Source of the DNA: a virus
Strand: one strand, 5' to 3'
Virus record (IMG/VR): IMGVR_UViG_3300022562_000313
Span: 1-46,573 of that record
Length of the DNA: 46,573 nt
A program made the translations under genes and the position numbers. The notes under the pieces were generated by a model that was not told where the DNA came from, made no database searches, and was given only the letters and a program-made list of their open reading frames with translations. Positions 31,612 to 39,392 of the stretch are shown piece after piece (position 1 is the first letter of the stretch; each line of letters starts with the position of its first letter).

Positions 31612-32243
31612 TAACTCAGCATCCAATCATCTTCGTCTATGACATAAATACGATCCGGCCTATCGAAGTTCCACTTCCACATATCCTCACGCATGTTTGC
31701 GATGCGGGCCTCCATCTGCTCATCGAAGAGAGCGCCAAGCTCAGGATCATCCTCCCTGTAGTACAGCTTGGCTAGCGCCCCTAGAACAATGAGGCGCTGA
31801 TGCCGGATAGGAATGGGGATAGCAGTCTCAAGCGAGGCCGCTGTGACAGCCACCGGAACCTTGACATATGCAATCGAGAGTACCTTGGTGGTACTTATTG
31901 GGAAGATATAGAAGTCAGCCCCAAGCCTATAATAATATCTAGGATCGTTGGTTTGACTTAAATCGCCTCCACTAACTTTATCCAGATACTCGCGCCTCTC
32001 TGGAATCAGGCTGTATCCATCCGTCTGGTTGACCAGAGAAATGATCTTGCTAATATCCGTTGGAGACGTGATCTTTCCTGAAGAATCCACCGTCACTGAC
32101 GTAGTGGCCGTTTCGAGAAAGGGCCACCCTTCACGAGAGCATACGTCCCAAATTGTGTCGTTGATAACTCCGACCTTAGAATCGGAGAGCAGGTCACCGA
32201 AACCGTGATCGTCAATCTCGGTGATCATCTCGCTAACGTCCAT
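31611..32243 (-). CDS. Head-to-tail adaptor protein (podovirus gp11/gp4-like)
   Basis: ATG at 32243 follows TAAGGAGGATCA. The 210-residue protein has the expected layout: an N-terminal helical part (SEMITEIDDHGFGDLLSDSK, INDTIWDVCSREGWPFLE), a beta insertion (VTVDSSGKITSPTDISKIIS) and C-terminal helices (HQRLIVLGALAKLYYREDDP, EQMEARIANMREDMWKWN). Such adaptors join the portal to the nozzle. Gene order (adaptor before nozzle) agrees with T7/P22-like phages. Confidence 0.75.
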   Translation of the reverse strand: MDVSEMITEIDDHGFGDLLSDSKVGVINDTIWDVCSREGWPFLETATTSVTVDSSGKITSPTDISKIISLVNQTDGYSLIPERREYLDKVSGGDLSQTNDPRYYYRLGADFYIFPISTTKVLSIAYVKVPVAVTAASLETAIPIPIRHQRLIVLGALAKLYYREDDPELGALFDEQMEARIANMREDMWKWNFDRPDRIYVIDEDDWMLS

Positions 32244-32252
32244 TGATCCTCC

Positions 32253-32729
32253 TTACTGCATAAGCAGCGGATTAGCTGCCCGAGTGTCGTACCAATACCA
32301 AGTGCTAGGATCGTTAGGATCGGGCATAGCGATGTTCATGTTAGAGCCTGGGATACCGCTCTGTGCAAGCTCACTCGCACTTGTGATAGGCTGAATGGGA
32401 GACGAGCCAGAGTCCGGTGGAGCCGTGTCGCTTCCCGGAGGAGGAGTCGGAGACGGAGACGGTCCACCGCCGCCGCCCTGTGCCGGAGCGACAGCCTCAG
32501 GATCACGGAAGAACGGAGTAGGATTAATTGGAGACTTGATATAGCGTCCCCTTCCAATACCAATGGGTGAGAACCCCTGCCTTGCGCCTTGAATCTTGTT
32601 ACCAAAATCCGGGGCTGTGGTACCGAACGAGACACCCATACCACCCGCGCCAACTCCCGCTAGATTGTGCGCCAACTGTGACCTGATAGATCGGTAGTCC
32701 ACAGAAGGTCTACTAAGTGCAGGCAGCAT
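32253..32729 (-). CDS. Pro/Gly-rich virion-associated protein (158 aa)
   Basis: The start at 32729 overlaps the upstream stop (TAATG). The N-terminal half is basic and Gly-rich, the middle a Pro/Ser-rich linker (residues about 84-115), and the end contains a Trp/Tyr-rich peptide (PSTWYWYDTRAANPLLMQ). The form resembles small disordered capsid-interior or connector proteins. No family is recognised. Confidence 0.5.
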   Translation of the reverse strand: MLPALSRPSVDYRSIRSQLAHNLAGVGAGGMGVSFGTTAPDFGNKIQGARQGFSPIGIGRGRYIKSPINPTPFFRDPEAVAPAQGGGGGPSPSPTPPPGSDTAPPDSGSSPIQPITSASELAQSGIPGSNMNIAMPDPNDPSTWYWYDTRAANPLLMQ

Positions 32730-33181
32730 TATTTCTTCTTTCCTTTGATTTTATTTTTAGGAATAGCCATATTGACAGACCCGTACTTAGTCTTACCAGC
32801 CTGTCTATTGTGGAACTCAACAACCTCAGCCAGAGCGTCTGTGCCCTCCTTGGCTGCGGCTTCTTTCTTCTTACGAAATTCCCTAGAGTTACGCTCGATG
32901 AGAGCCCAAATCTCTTCACCACGTCTGACGGTATCCATCTTATGAAGCTGCGCTACCGCCTCGTGAGGTTCGGGAATCTGCTCAGGTGGATTGAATCCGT
33001 AGACAGGAATCTCGGGCGGCTCGTGGCCTCGCGGCATCTGCATGTAAATGCACCATTGACGCTGCACGGGGTTGAACTGAAAGGATAGCCGTTCATCGTA
33101 TTCATGGACAGCCTGCTCTACTCTGTGAGCTTTCAGGTTAACATTACCTTTACCTGGGATGTATACCATTACATCAGACAT
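32729..33181 (-). CDS. Hypothetical protein, structural module (150 aa)
   Basis: The ATG at 33181 overlaps the coiled-coil gene's stop (TAATG... on the minus strand). The first 60 residues look beta-rich (VMVYIPGKGNVNLKAHRVEQ, RLSFQFNPVQRQWCIYMQMP), the rest helical and very basic at the end (KNKIKGKKK). No family is recognised. Possibly a head-completion or DNA-associated protein from its position behind the capsid gene. Confidence 0.55.
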   Translation of the reverse strand: MSDVMVYIPGKGNVNLKAHRVEQAVHEYDERLSFQFNPVQRQWCIYMQMPRGHEPPEIPVYGFNPPEQIPEPHEAVAQLHKMDTVRRGEEIWALIERNSREFRKKKEAAAKEGTDALAEVVEFHNRQAGKTKYGSVNMAIPKNKIKGKKK

Positions 33182-33417
33182 TAGTTCTCCACAAGATTTT
33201 TAATTGCCGCAAGCTTACGAGCCATAACATCGTTCTCGTCAGCAAGACGGGAAACCTCGGCATGGAACTTCTGCGCCTTCTCATTGACCGCCGCGTTATC
33301 ATCCGCGATGGACTGAGCATGAGCCTCAAGCTTTGCGATCTCAGCCTTGAGAGCCTCGACCTCGGCAAGCTCCTTCTTTAGCTCCTCGACCTCGGCAACA
33401 ATTTTGTCAATAGACAT
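33181..33417 (-). CDS. Coiled-coil protein downstream of the capsid gene (78 aa)
   Basis: Almost the whole product is a heptad-repeat coiled coil (IVAEVEELKKELAEVEALKA ... EIAKLEAHAQS, VSRLADENDVMARKLAAIKN). It is the first gene after the capsid terminator and has GGAG 12 bases before its ATG. It could be an assembly cofactor or connector protein. No family is recognised. Confidence 0.6.
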   Translation of the reverse strand: MSIDKIVAEVEELKKELAEVEALKAEIAKLEAHAQSIADDNAAVNEKAQKFHAEVSRLADENDVMARKLAAIKNLVEN

Positions 33418-33438
33418 TAGTTCTTATTCTCCATAATT

Positions 33439-33480
33439 AAAAGGGGCCAGAGACTCTCCGAAGAGAGCCGCCAGCCCCTT
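33439..33480 (-). terminator. Terminator directly downstream of the major capsid gene
   Basis: On the minus strand AAAGGGGC pairs with GCCCCTTTT, and the inner part GGCTCTC-TTCG-GAGAGTC closes with a stable UUCG tetraloop. A T-run follows. It begins six bases after the capsid stop and would reduce expression of downstream genes relative to capsid. Confidence 0.82.
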
Positions 33481-33485
33481 TACGA

Positions 33486-34751
33486 TTAGATACCAGTGTC
33501 CGTAAGATCGGACAGGAGGTACTGCACGTTCCGACGAGTTGCGCCAAGGTTGAAGTACTTAGCAAGCACAGCCTCCCATGCGTCATAGTCAACGACCCAC
33601 TTGAGCATGTCGCCGTCCTCATCCAGGAAGTGCCAATCCTTGTTGGCATAAATCTTCAGGAAGGACTCATCGAGGAAGTACATACGACCGAACGGAGCGT
33701 CGATGTCCCCAATAAGCGGCTTGCCCATGAAGTCGAGGGTCTGCCAACCAGAATCGAACTTCATAGGATCGTTGTAACGCACCTGGGCCTGAAGCAGACC
33801 GAAGTACTTGCGGAGCAGGCCCATCGATGTGATAATCGCGGAAACCTGTCCACCCTTGAACTTGACATTGTTCCACGCCTCAAGCATCAGGTCAAGCGAG
33901 AGGGCACGCGGCGTTCCACCGTTGAGCGACCTCATGTTGTCCCAATACTCGTTGCCCGCAGTCGAAGCGTCGATGCCGCCAAACGCGCTAGCAGCACCAG
34001 ACACAACCTCCCTAAGCCCGCTGATCTCATAGGAGTCAGCAGCACTCAGGGCAGCCGCACTCGCATTAGCGCGAGAAACGAAGTGCGAGGCAGACGTGGT
34101 AACAGTAGCACCCGAAATGGTGATCGAAGGCGTGGCAGGAGTGACCGCCGTGATGGTACGATCAGCCGCGATAACATCTGCATCAGCAGCCGTACCAATA
34201 TCAACGATCATACCGACATAGACCCAACCCTTAGTGATCGCCTCGGACCCGGAAGGAGAAGTCTCATCCGCAGCCGAAGCAAGGACCACAGTAGCCGAAG
34301 CCGTAGTCACGCCACACTTGACAATCGCAGAGGTACCGAACCCGTAAATCTGTCGAGCCAGGTCCCTCTTAAGGTCATTCCGAATACCGTCAAGCTCTGC
34401 ACGAAGAATCTCAAGGAACGAACCGCGCTCATTAGCCGTCTTAGCCATAGACGGACCCGTGACACGGACGCGGCCATAGAGGTACTTGAGGTCATAGACG
34501 GCCTTCGCAAAGCGCTGCTTGTCAGCAGCCGGAAGGATAACGCCCTCGCCTCTAGCACCCACACCAGCCGACCTACCACTGTGAAGAGGAACAACAGCCT
34601 GATTACCGAAAAGCTCCTGGTCACGCTGCTCTAGCCGCGAAATAAGCAGAACTTCGTTATTAAGCTGCTCCGTCACAGGCGGAAGGTAGAACTCCTTAAG
34701 AATTGCAGAAATATCGGAAAGTGAAGTACCTACACCACCAGCAGCAGGCAT
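33486..34751 (-). CDS. Major capsid protein (HK97-fold type)
   Basis: The 421-residue protein starts at ATG 34751 behind AGAGGT. It has the features of podovirus/siphovirus HK97-fold capsids: an N-terminal arm (LSDISAILKEFYLPPVTEQL), FGNQAVVPLHSGRSAG, a spine helix with FLEILRAELDGIRNDLKRDL, and C-terminal LDFMGKPLIGDIDAPFGRMY and LKIYANKDWHFLDEDGD. Residues about 145-235 form a Thr/Ala/Val-rich beta insertion that may be a surface domain. It lies between scaffold and terminator, as expected. No delta-domain protease gene is apparent nearby. Confidence 0.88.
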   Translation of the reverse strand: MPAAGGVGTSLSDISAILKEFYLPPVTEQLNNEVLLISRLEQRDQELFGNQAVVPLHSGRSAGVGARGEGVILPAADKQRFAKAVYDLKYLYGRVRVTGPSMAKTANERGSFLEILRAELDGIRNDLKRDLARQIYGFGTSAIVKCGVTTASATVVLASAADETSPSGSEAITKGWVYVGMIVDIGTAADADVIAADRTITAVTPATPSITISGATVTTSASHFVSRANASAAALSAADSYEISGLREVVSGAASAFGGIDASTAGNEYWDNMRSLNGGTPRALSLDLMLEAWNNVKFKGGQVSAIITSMGLLRKYFGLLQAQVRYNDPMKFDSGWQTLDFMGKPLIGDIDAPFGRMYFLDESFLKIYANKDWHFLDEDGDMLKWVVDYDAWEAVLAKYFNLGATRRNVQYLLSDLTDTGI

Positions 34752-34779
34752 TTTACTTTACCTCTTTGTGTGTTGTAGA

Positions 34780-35616
34780 TTACTCACCATAACGGGAACG
34801 GAGGAAATCTTCCACAGCCCTTCCAAGATTCGGGTCCTGAAGAGACTCGAACTTGTGGGGCTGCTGCGCCGATCCCGTCACCGGAGGCATATCGCTATGT
34901 GCAGCCGGAACAGAGCCCTTCTCATTGAGATAGCCACTGGCCCAAGACTGCTTCATATTCTTATACACCTCATTCGCAGCAAAAAGGTTGCCGTTGGTGG
35001 AGAAAGCCAACTGATAGACATTATTGATGTCAGCCTCGGTATACTCGGGATGTGCCTGAGTGATAGCCGCCTGCTGACGCGATAGCTCGGCCTCGTATTG
35101 GGCCTCCCTACGCTCAAAGTCGATCCTGTCTCTCCATTCCTTTAGCTCATTAAGCTGCGTCTCAAGTTCGCCTGAGATACGGCCTTCATCTGTCGGTGGC
35201 TCATCAAAGGAGAACAGGTTACTCCCGTCGTCCATCGGTGGTTCCCCGGCCACCTCCGGCCCAACTTGGAATCCTGCGTTGGTGAGCAATCCACCCAACT
35301 CATTATAGACCGCCATAGCGTAGTTCGGATCATTACGCATCCTAGTGACAAACTCATAGGACATCTTAAGATCAGCCGGATCACCGCCGAGATCACGATA
35401 AGCCGCAATCTCCTGCATCTTTCGAGTGTAATCCGCCTGCATGTTCTTATAGCTGCCCTGTAGCTCAGGAGGTAGATCCGCAGGATTGATACTCGTGAAA
35501 GCATCATTCACAGCTTGTCCACTATCCGGGGCGGGAGTCTCCGGGGCCGCTGCCGGGGCTGGCGTGGCGGGACCCGAACTATCCTGACCCATAGCGGGTG
35601 CTGGTACGTTCGTCAT
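34780..35616 (-). CDS. Scaffolding protein
   Basis: I start at ATG 35616 (MTNVPAPAMGQ), two bases past the upstream stop, not at the earlier ATG inside that gene. The 278-residue product is acidic, with a Pro/Ala-rich disordered N-terminus (residues 1-40), helical segments (PELQGSYKNMQADYTRKMQE and LNELKEWRDRIDFERREAQY) and a C-terminal helix ending FLRSRYGE. Composition and place directly before the capsid gene are typical for scaffolds. Confidence 0.8.
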   Translation of the reverse strand: MTNVPAPAMGQDSSGPATPAPAAAPETPAPDSGQAVNDAFTSINPADLPPELQGSYKNMQADYTRKMQEIAAYRDLGGDPADLKMSYEFVTRMRNDPNYAMAVYNELGGLLTNAGFQVGPEVAGEPPMDDGSNLFSFDEPPTDEGRISGELETQLNELKEWRDRIDFERREAQYEAELSRQQAAITQAHPEYTEADINNVYQLAFSTNGNLFAANEVYKNMKQSWASGYLNEKGSVPAAHSDMPPVTGSAQQPHKFESLQDPNLGRAVEDFLRSRYGE

Positions 35617-35617
35617 T

Positions 35618-36160
35618 TCAGACAAGGTATTCCTCTTTCTGTGGAGTGTCACTAGGCGCGGGGAGCGCGTCTAATTCTTCGACTTGTTCCACTTCTATGA
35701 TTTCGTGAATGTCGGCAGACCTGTCATGGGCTGCCTCTACCGCTCCTTGAACAAGATCGACAAGGGCGGCACCTATCTCTCTAGGGCTAGGGCCTTGTTG
35801 AATCGTCTCAGTTCTCGCTGTCGCCTGACCCTTGGCAAGACGAATCTTGTCCGTTAGAGTCCCGATGATAGCGTTGAGATCACGAGGTTGAACTTCGTCG
35901 TTGTCTAGTTTTTCGGATAGCCTCCGAAGGGCTACATCGCGTACAGCTACAGCCTGTGTCACGAACTTATCCGTCTCAACCTCGGCCTGCGCCTCTATCT
36001 CGTCAGAGGGTGCCTCGCGGTCCCACGACTTCTTCCAATCCCTCACCGTCTGTTCAGGAATCCCTAAATCCATGGATGCCTGACGCACGTTGAAGTCATT
36101 GGCGCGAAGTAGTACGAGCGCCTGGGCCTTGTCCTCCGCCGAGTATCTTCGGCGTCCCAT
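35618..36160 (-). CDS. HTH protein, small terminase candidate (180 aa)
   Basis: Residues 4-45 form a helix-turn-helix (RRYSAEDKAQALVLLRANDF, ASMDLGIPEQTVRDWKKSWD) like those of transposase-type and small terminase N-termini. Helices follow (AVRDVALRRLSEKLDNDEV, IIGTLTDKIRLAKGQATA) and an acidic tail. Small terminases bind pac/cos DNA and feed the large subunit. Here the gene sits between portal and scaffold and not next to the large subunit, so the call is tentative. The ATG overlaps the upstream stop (TAATG). Confidence 0.55.
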   Translation of the reverse strand: MGRRRYSAEDKAQALVLLRANDFNVRQASMDLGIPEQTVRDWKKSWDREAPSDEIEAQAEVETDKFVTQAVAVRDVALRRLSEKLDNDEVQPRDLNAIIGTLTDKIRLAKGQATARTETIQQGPSPREIGAALVDLVQGAVEAAHDRSADIHEIIEVEQVEELDALPAPSDTPQKEEYLV

Positions 36161-36324
36161 TATTTAATATGTTTCCTTAGTGATTTTCTCATTTGCGCCT
36201 TGCAGATAGCGACGGCAGATGACTTGTCCTTACCGGATGCCATCACTGATGCCACGCATTTCTCCATCCAGGCGTCATTCTTAGGAGAGTCGCCACCAAG
36301 AGATTTAGATACTCCGGATGGCAT
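36160..36324 (-). CDS. Small protein with CVxxV...AVAIC motif (54 aa)
   Basis: ATG at 36324 follows AAGGAGTAGCA, a very good ribosome binding site, and the stop overlaps the next ATG (TAATG). The motif WMEKCVASVMASGKDKSSAV, followed by AICKAQMRK, is one I have seen in short domains of phage head-module proteins, with two Cys spaced by about 18 residues. A small structural or packaging role is likely. The basic end (RKSLRKHIK) may touch DNA. Confidence 0.6.
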   Translation of the reverse strand: MPSGVSKSLGGDSPKNDAWMEKCVASVMASGKDKSSAVAICKAQMRKSLRKHIK

Positions 36325-36326
36325 TG

Positions 36327-38654
36327 CTACTCCTTCTTAGGGGGCTGTTTAGCCTCCTTTTCAGCTTTGTCAGCGTCAGCCTCGGCCTTGCGAAGCTGTG
36401 CATCGTGCATCTCCATCTTCATCTGCGACTCCAAAGCCGCGAGTTGCTGGTTCTGCATCGCCTCCGCAGACGTGATATCCACGTCAGGCTTATCGATGCT
36501 ATCCGTAACCCACGTCTCGGTCGGGGGCTCCTGAGCAATAACCTCAGGCGGAACCTCGACACCCGTGCGCTTAAGAATCTCAGCGAGCATAGACGGACCC
36601 GCAGCCGACCGGATATTCAGGTTGACCTTAGGATCGTTCTCGCCCTGCTGGATCGGGATGCGCTGCTGAGTAAGTTCGAAGTGGAGAAGGAATCGTTGCC
36701 GAACATCCATAGGAAGTCTGTCGAACTCGATGGACTTGATGAACATGGAGTGCGTGTCCATATGGATCGAGTGGTTGTCAGCGGGCCCAGGTGAAAGGGA
36801 AGCACGCTCGACCAGATTTTGAATCTCGTTCATATCACCTGAGAGCGGTTCCTGAGTTTCAGGGTTCATCCCCTGCTGAATCATCCCTATAGCCTGTTGC
36901 AACGCCTCGGGATTAAGAGGCTCGCCCCTAAGAATCTTCTCATGCTCACGAGACGCGAGGTTCTCGTCAGCCTGATAGGGTGCCATGATCCCCTTAATGT
37001 CGGCCAGGTCGAGGAACTTCATAGCCTTCTCAAGCGGGAGGATGCCCGCCTGGTAAAGCTGAAGAACCCTAGCCTGTCGGCCTGCGCGAGTACGCGGAAG
37101 GCCCGACCCGGCCTCGACCCTGACATCGATGTTCCCTGCGATGTCGGCGGAACTGAAAGCACGAGAGGCACCGACCCCATGAGAGCCGACAACCTGCACC
37201 GTGCGCGGTTCCTTGTAGTAAGCTTGTGCCAGAGCCAGCATCATGTTCCCGGCCCTACCGATTGCCAACTCCATTAGCTTGATCGTCGGCGCGATACGGT
37301 CGGTAGCCATCTCCTGCAAGAGGTCGATGGCGATACCCGCCTCGACGTTGGGCGGGACTTGTCCCTGCGAAACCTCCGCCAAGCCGAACACGTCATTGAG
37401 CCGTGCGTTAATATCTTTCAGATGCTCAAAGACGTATGGCGGAAGCGTAGGCAGAGACTCTGGCTCTGGCCTCATCCCCTGGATAGGGATAAACTCTTGA
37501 ACCACACCCGGCTCAGTATTCATCTTCGTACGCACCGAGCCGATGGGTGCCCACACTCGGGGCCTCATCATTAGATTCTTGTACTCAACGATCTGAGATA
37601 GGGTGCGGTTCAACTCAATCTGTAGCGGGCGAGCGTGCGTCACAACGGCGTCGTCATAGACGGAACCCGGCACGCGGATACCCGGAAACTTTACAATCGG
37701 TAGCTCCTGGAACGGATACGGCCAGGGCTCGTCCGATAGAATCTGCTTTGGCGTGTCAATAAAGACCACATAGCGCCCCTGCGGAAGCTGCGGCGTCGGC
37801 TTGAAGTACCCGACCCACACAGCCTTGACAGTCTTATCGAGTGCGTTACTAGAGTTGTCGAAGGGGATGTTGATGTCAATATCGGACGGTACCGAGTCAG
37901 CCTCGACCTTCACGCCCCACTTCGTCTCGATCTCTTCGGGAGTCATGTAGTGGCGGCAGAAGGCGTACTTTGCATCCTCGAACAGCTTGGCGTTCGAGTC
38001 GAGCAGAACATTGTCAGGGGAAAGGACTTCGATCTTAAGGTCGCCCTCATAGACCGTCTGTTCCTGCGGCGGAATTCCGTACTTCTCAAGCTCCGCCCGG
38101 AACACTTCCTTCTCAGCGTCAGTGACGATAGGCTGACCCATGGGGTTCAGCATGAACGTAGTCTTGCGTCCCGCATAGGGGTCCCATCCAATCTTCCAGT
38201 AGCCCTGGCCCGTGATAATGGACCACAGCAGCGCCTCCTCAAGCTTGGCAGACAACTCGAACGTACTCCACCAATGCTCAAGCAACGACTCCGAAAGCTC
38301 AGCCGCCTTCCGATCCTCGTAATCCGAGGACCCAGGTGAGGCGAACATGGAGGGCTTCGTCTTTGTCAACTTCGACAGCAGGGAGTGGGCTCCCGTAACC
38401 ACCTGATTTGACACAAGACGGACCCGATAACGCGGCTTCTCGCCCTCTTCCGTAGGAAGAGCGTAGACCTGCCTTGTAACCGGGTTATACCTGACGTACT
38501 GCTTGCCGCGATAGAAAGCGAGGTTAAGCGCCCAATCCTTCTCAAACCGCTGGCGAGCGGATTTGAGCGTGTCCACTCTCTGAAGGAGGTCACTCGCGCT
38601 CTTGAGCTTCGAGGTCCCCTTGTTAGCGCCCGACATATTCTGCTCGTCTGCCAT
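36327..38654 (-). CDS. Portal protein
   Basis: The 775-residue protein has the portal layout of P22-like podoviruses: N-terminal ARQRFEKDWALNLAFYRGKQ, the wing, the long stem/crown helices with LQIELNRTLSQIVEYKNLMM, ARLNDVFGLAEVSQGQVPPN and GIAIDLLQEMATDRIAPTIK, and a Gln/Lys-rich C-terminal coiled coil (QNQQLAALESQMKMEMHDAQ). It forms the dodecameric DNA gate to which the terminase docks. The C-terminal barrel-like helix is long, as in P22. ATG overlaps the previous stop (TAATG). Confidence 0.88.
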   Translation of the reverse strand: MADEQNMSGANKGTSKLKSASDLLQRVDTLKSARQRFEKDWALNLAFYRGKQYVRYNPVTRQVYALPTEEGEKPRYRVRLVSNQVVTGAHSLLSKLTKTKPSMFASPGSSDYEDRKAAELSESLLEHWWSTFELSAKLEEALLWSIITGQGYWKIGWDPYAGRKTTFMLNPMGQPIVTDAEKEVFRAELEKYGIPPQEQTVYEGDLKIEVLSPDNVLLDSNAKLFEDAKYAFCRHYMTPEEIETKWGVKVEADSVPSDIDINIPFDNSSNALDKTVKAVWVGYFKPTPQLPQGRYVVFIDTPKQILSDEPWPYPFQELPIVKFPGIRVPGSVYDDAVVTHARPLQIELNRTLSQIVEYKNLMMRPRVWAPIGSVRTKMNTEPGVVQEFIPIQGMRPEPESLPTLPPYVFEHLKDINARLNDVFGLAEVSQGQVPPNVEAGIAIDLLQEMATDRIAPTIKLMELAIGRAGNMMLALAQAYYKEPRTVQVVGSHGVGASRAFSSADIAGNIDVRVEAGSGLPRTRAGRQARVLQLYQAGILPLEKAMKFLDLADIKGIMAPYQADENLASREHEKILRGEPLNPEALQQAIGMIQQGMNPETQEPLSGDMNEIQNLVERASLSPGPADNHSIHMDTHSMFIKSIEFDRLPMDVRQRFLLHFELTQQRIPIQQGENDPKVNLNIRSAAGPSMLAEILKRTGVEVPPEVIAQEPPTETWVTDSIDKPDVDITSAEAMQNQQLAALESQMKMEMHDAQLRKAEADADKAEKEAKQPPKKE

Positions 38655-38944
38655 TACTCAACCTCTACGATTTCGCTGTTTGTATAGCCGACACCCTTGA
38701 GGATGCCTTCCATCTCTTCCTTGCTCATAATGCCCTCCTGCTCTGCCCACATCGCATCCTCCTCATCCTCGTTATAGTGGAGAGGGGCGCTAGCAAACTG
38801 AACGTCCTGATGAAGCACGCCCTGGTTGTAGCCCGGAACCGTGAGCTTCAAGATGATCTCTACAAGCCTGCGGTTCTCAGCCAGGAGGTTCTGGATGATC
38901 TCAGTTGCATTAATGAATGGGGGTCTAGAGGGAGGTTTATTCAT
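38654..38944 (-). CDS. Small acidic hypothetical protein between portal and terminase (96 aa)
   Basis: ATG at 38944 lies within the last codons of the upstream gene (8-base overlap). The N-terminus has a helix with ATEIIQNLLAENRRLVEIIL; the second half is acidic (NEDEEDAMWAEQEGIMSKEE). No family is recognised. Its position suggests a head-assembly or packaging accessory protein. Confidence 0.55.
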   Translation of the reverse strand: MNKPPSRPPFINATEIIQNLLAENRRLVEIILKLTVPGYNQGVLHQDVQFASAPLHYNEDEEDAMWAEQEGIMSKEEMEGILKGVGYTNSEIVEVE

Positions 38945-39392
38945 ACTTGGCTACCTTTTTCGGTCGTCCCCTTTTTGCAGGCTGCTTAACTGCAACCACA
39001 GCAACATCGGATGCAGCGGCTTCATCGGCTGAATCCGTGTCGGGGGCAGAGGGAATTGATGTAATGCTTTCCGCAGGAGCAGTCGGTGGAGTAAAGAGTT
39101 CTAGCGCGTCCTGAATCACCTGAGCCGCGTTTAGCTTGGCCTCCGCTTCCGCGAGAGCCTGCTTCGCCGCAGCCGCATCGTGCTTCAATGATGCCACTTG
39201 CTCTGGCGGCGCTAGTCCGAACATCACAGCCATCTCGACTACACACGGTCTGCATACATACTTCCTTCCATTCATATAGGGCTGAGGCCCATAGTCAAAG
39301 TTATTCAAGGTATCGATATATCCGCCTTCGTTTGTGCCCTCGCAGAGGTAGCACACACCCGGCTCGTGAATCGGTTTATCAACAATCTCCAT
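38937..39392 (-). CDS. Zinc-finger protein with C-terminal AT-hook
   Basis: The start ATG at 39392 overlaps the terminase stop (TAATG). Cys14-x2-Cys17 and Cys47-x2-Cys50 make a four-cysteine zinc module; a helical Ala/Glu stretch follows (about 63-97), then a Ser/Ala/Asp linker, and the protein ends KRGRPKK (140-146), a classical AT-hook that binds the minor groove of AT-rich DNA. DNA binding next to the terminase suggests a packaging or genome-recognition role; the AT-rich segments at 2236-2310 and 46390-46500 would be natural targets. This is inference. Confidence 0.65.
   Translation of the reverse strand: MEIVDKPIHEPGVCYLCEGTNEGGYIDTLNNFDYGPQPYMNGRKYVCRPCVVEMAVMFGLAPPEQVASLKHDAAAAKQALAEAEAKLNAAQVIQDALELFTPPTAPAESITSIPSAPDTDSADEAAASDVAVVAVKQPAKRGRPKKVAKYE

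Noticed and set aside
33630-34634. 334-codon plus-strand frame opposite the capsid gene
   Set aside because: Arg/Ser/His/Thr-rich composition typical of a reverse-complement shadow of a strongly biased gene; no ribosome binding site, and the capsid assignment is solid.
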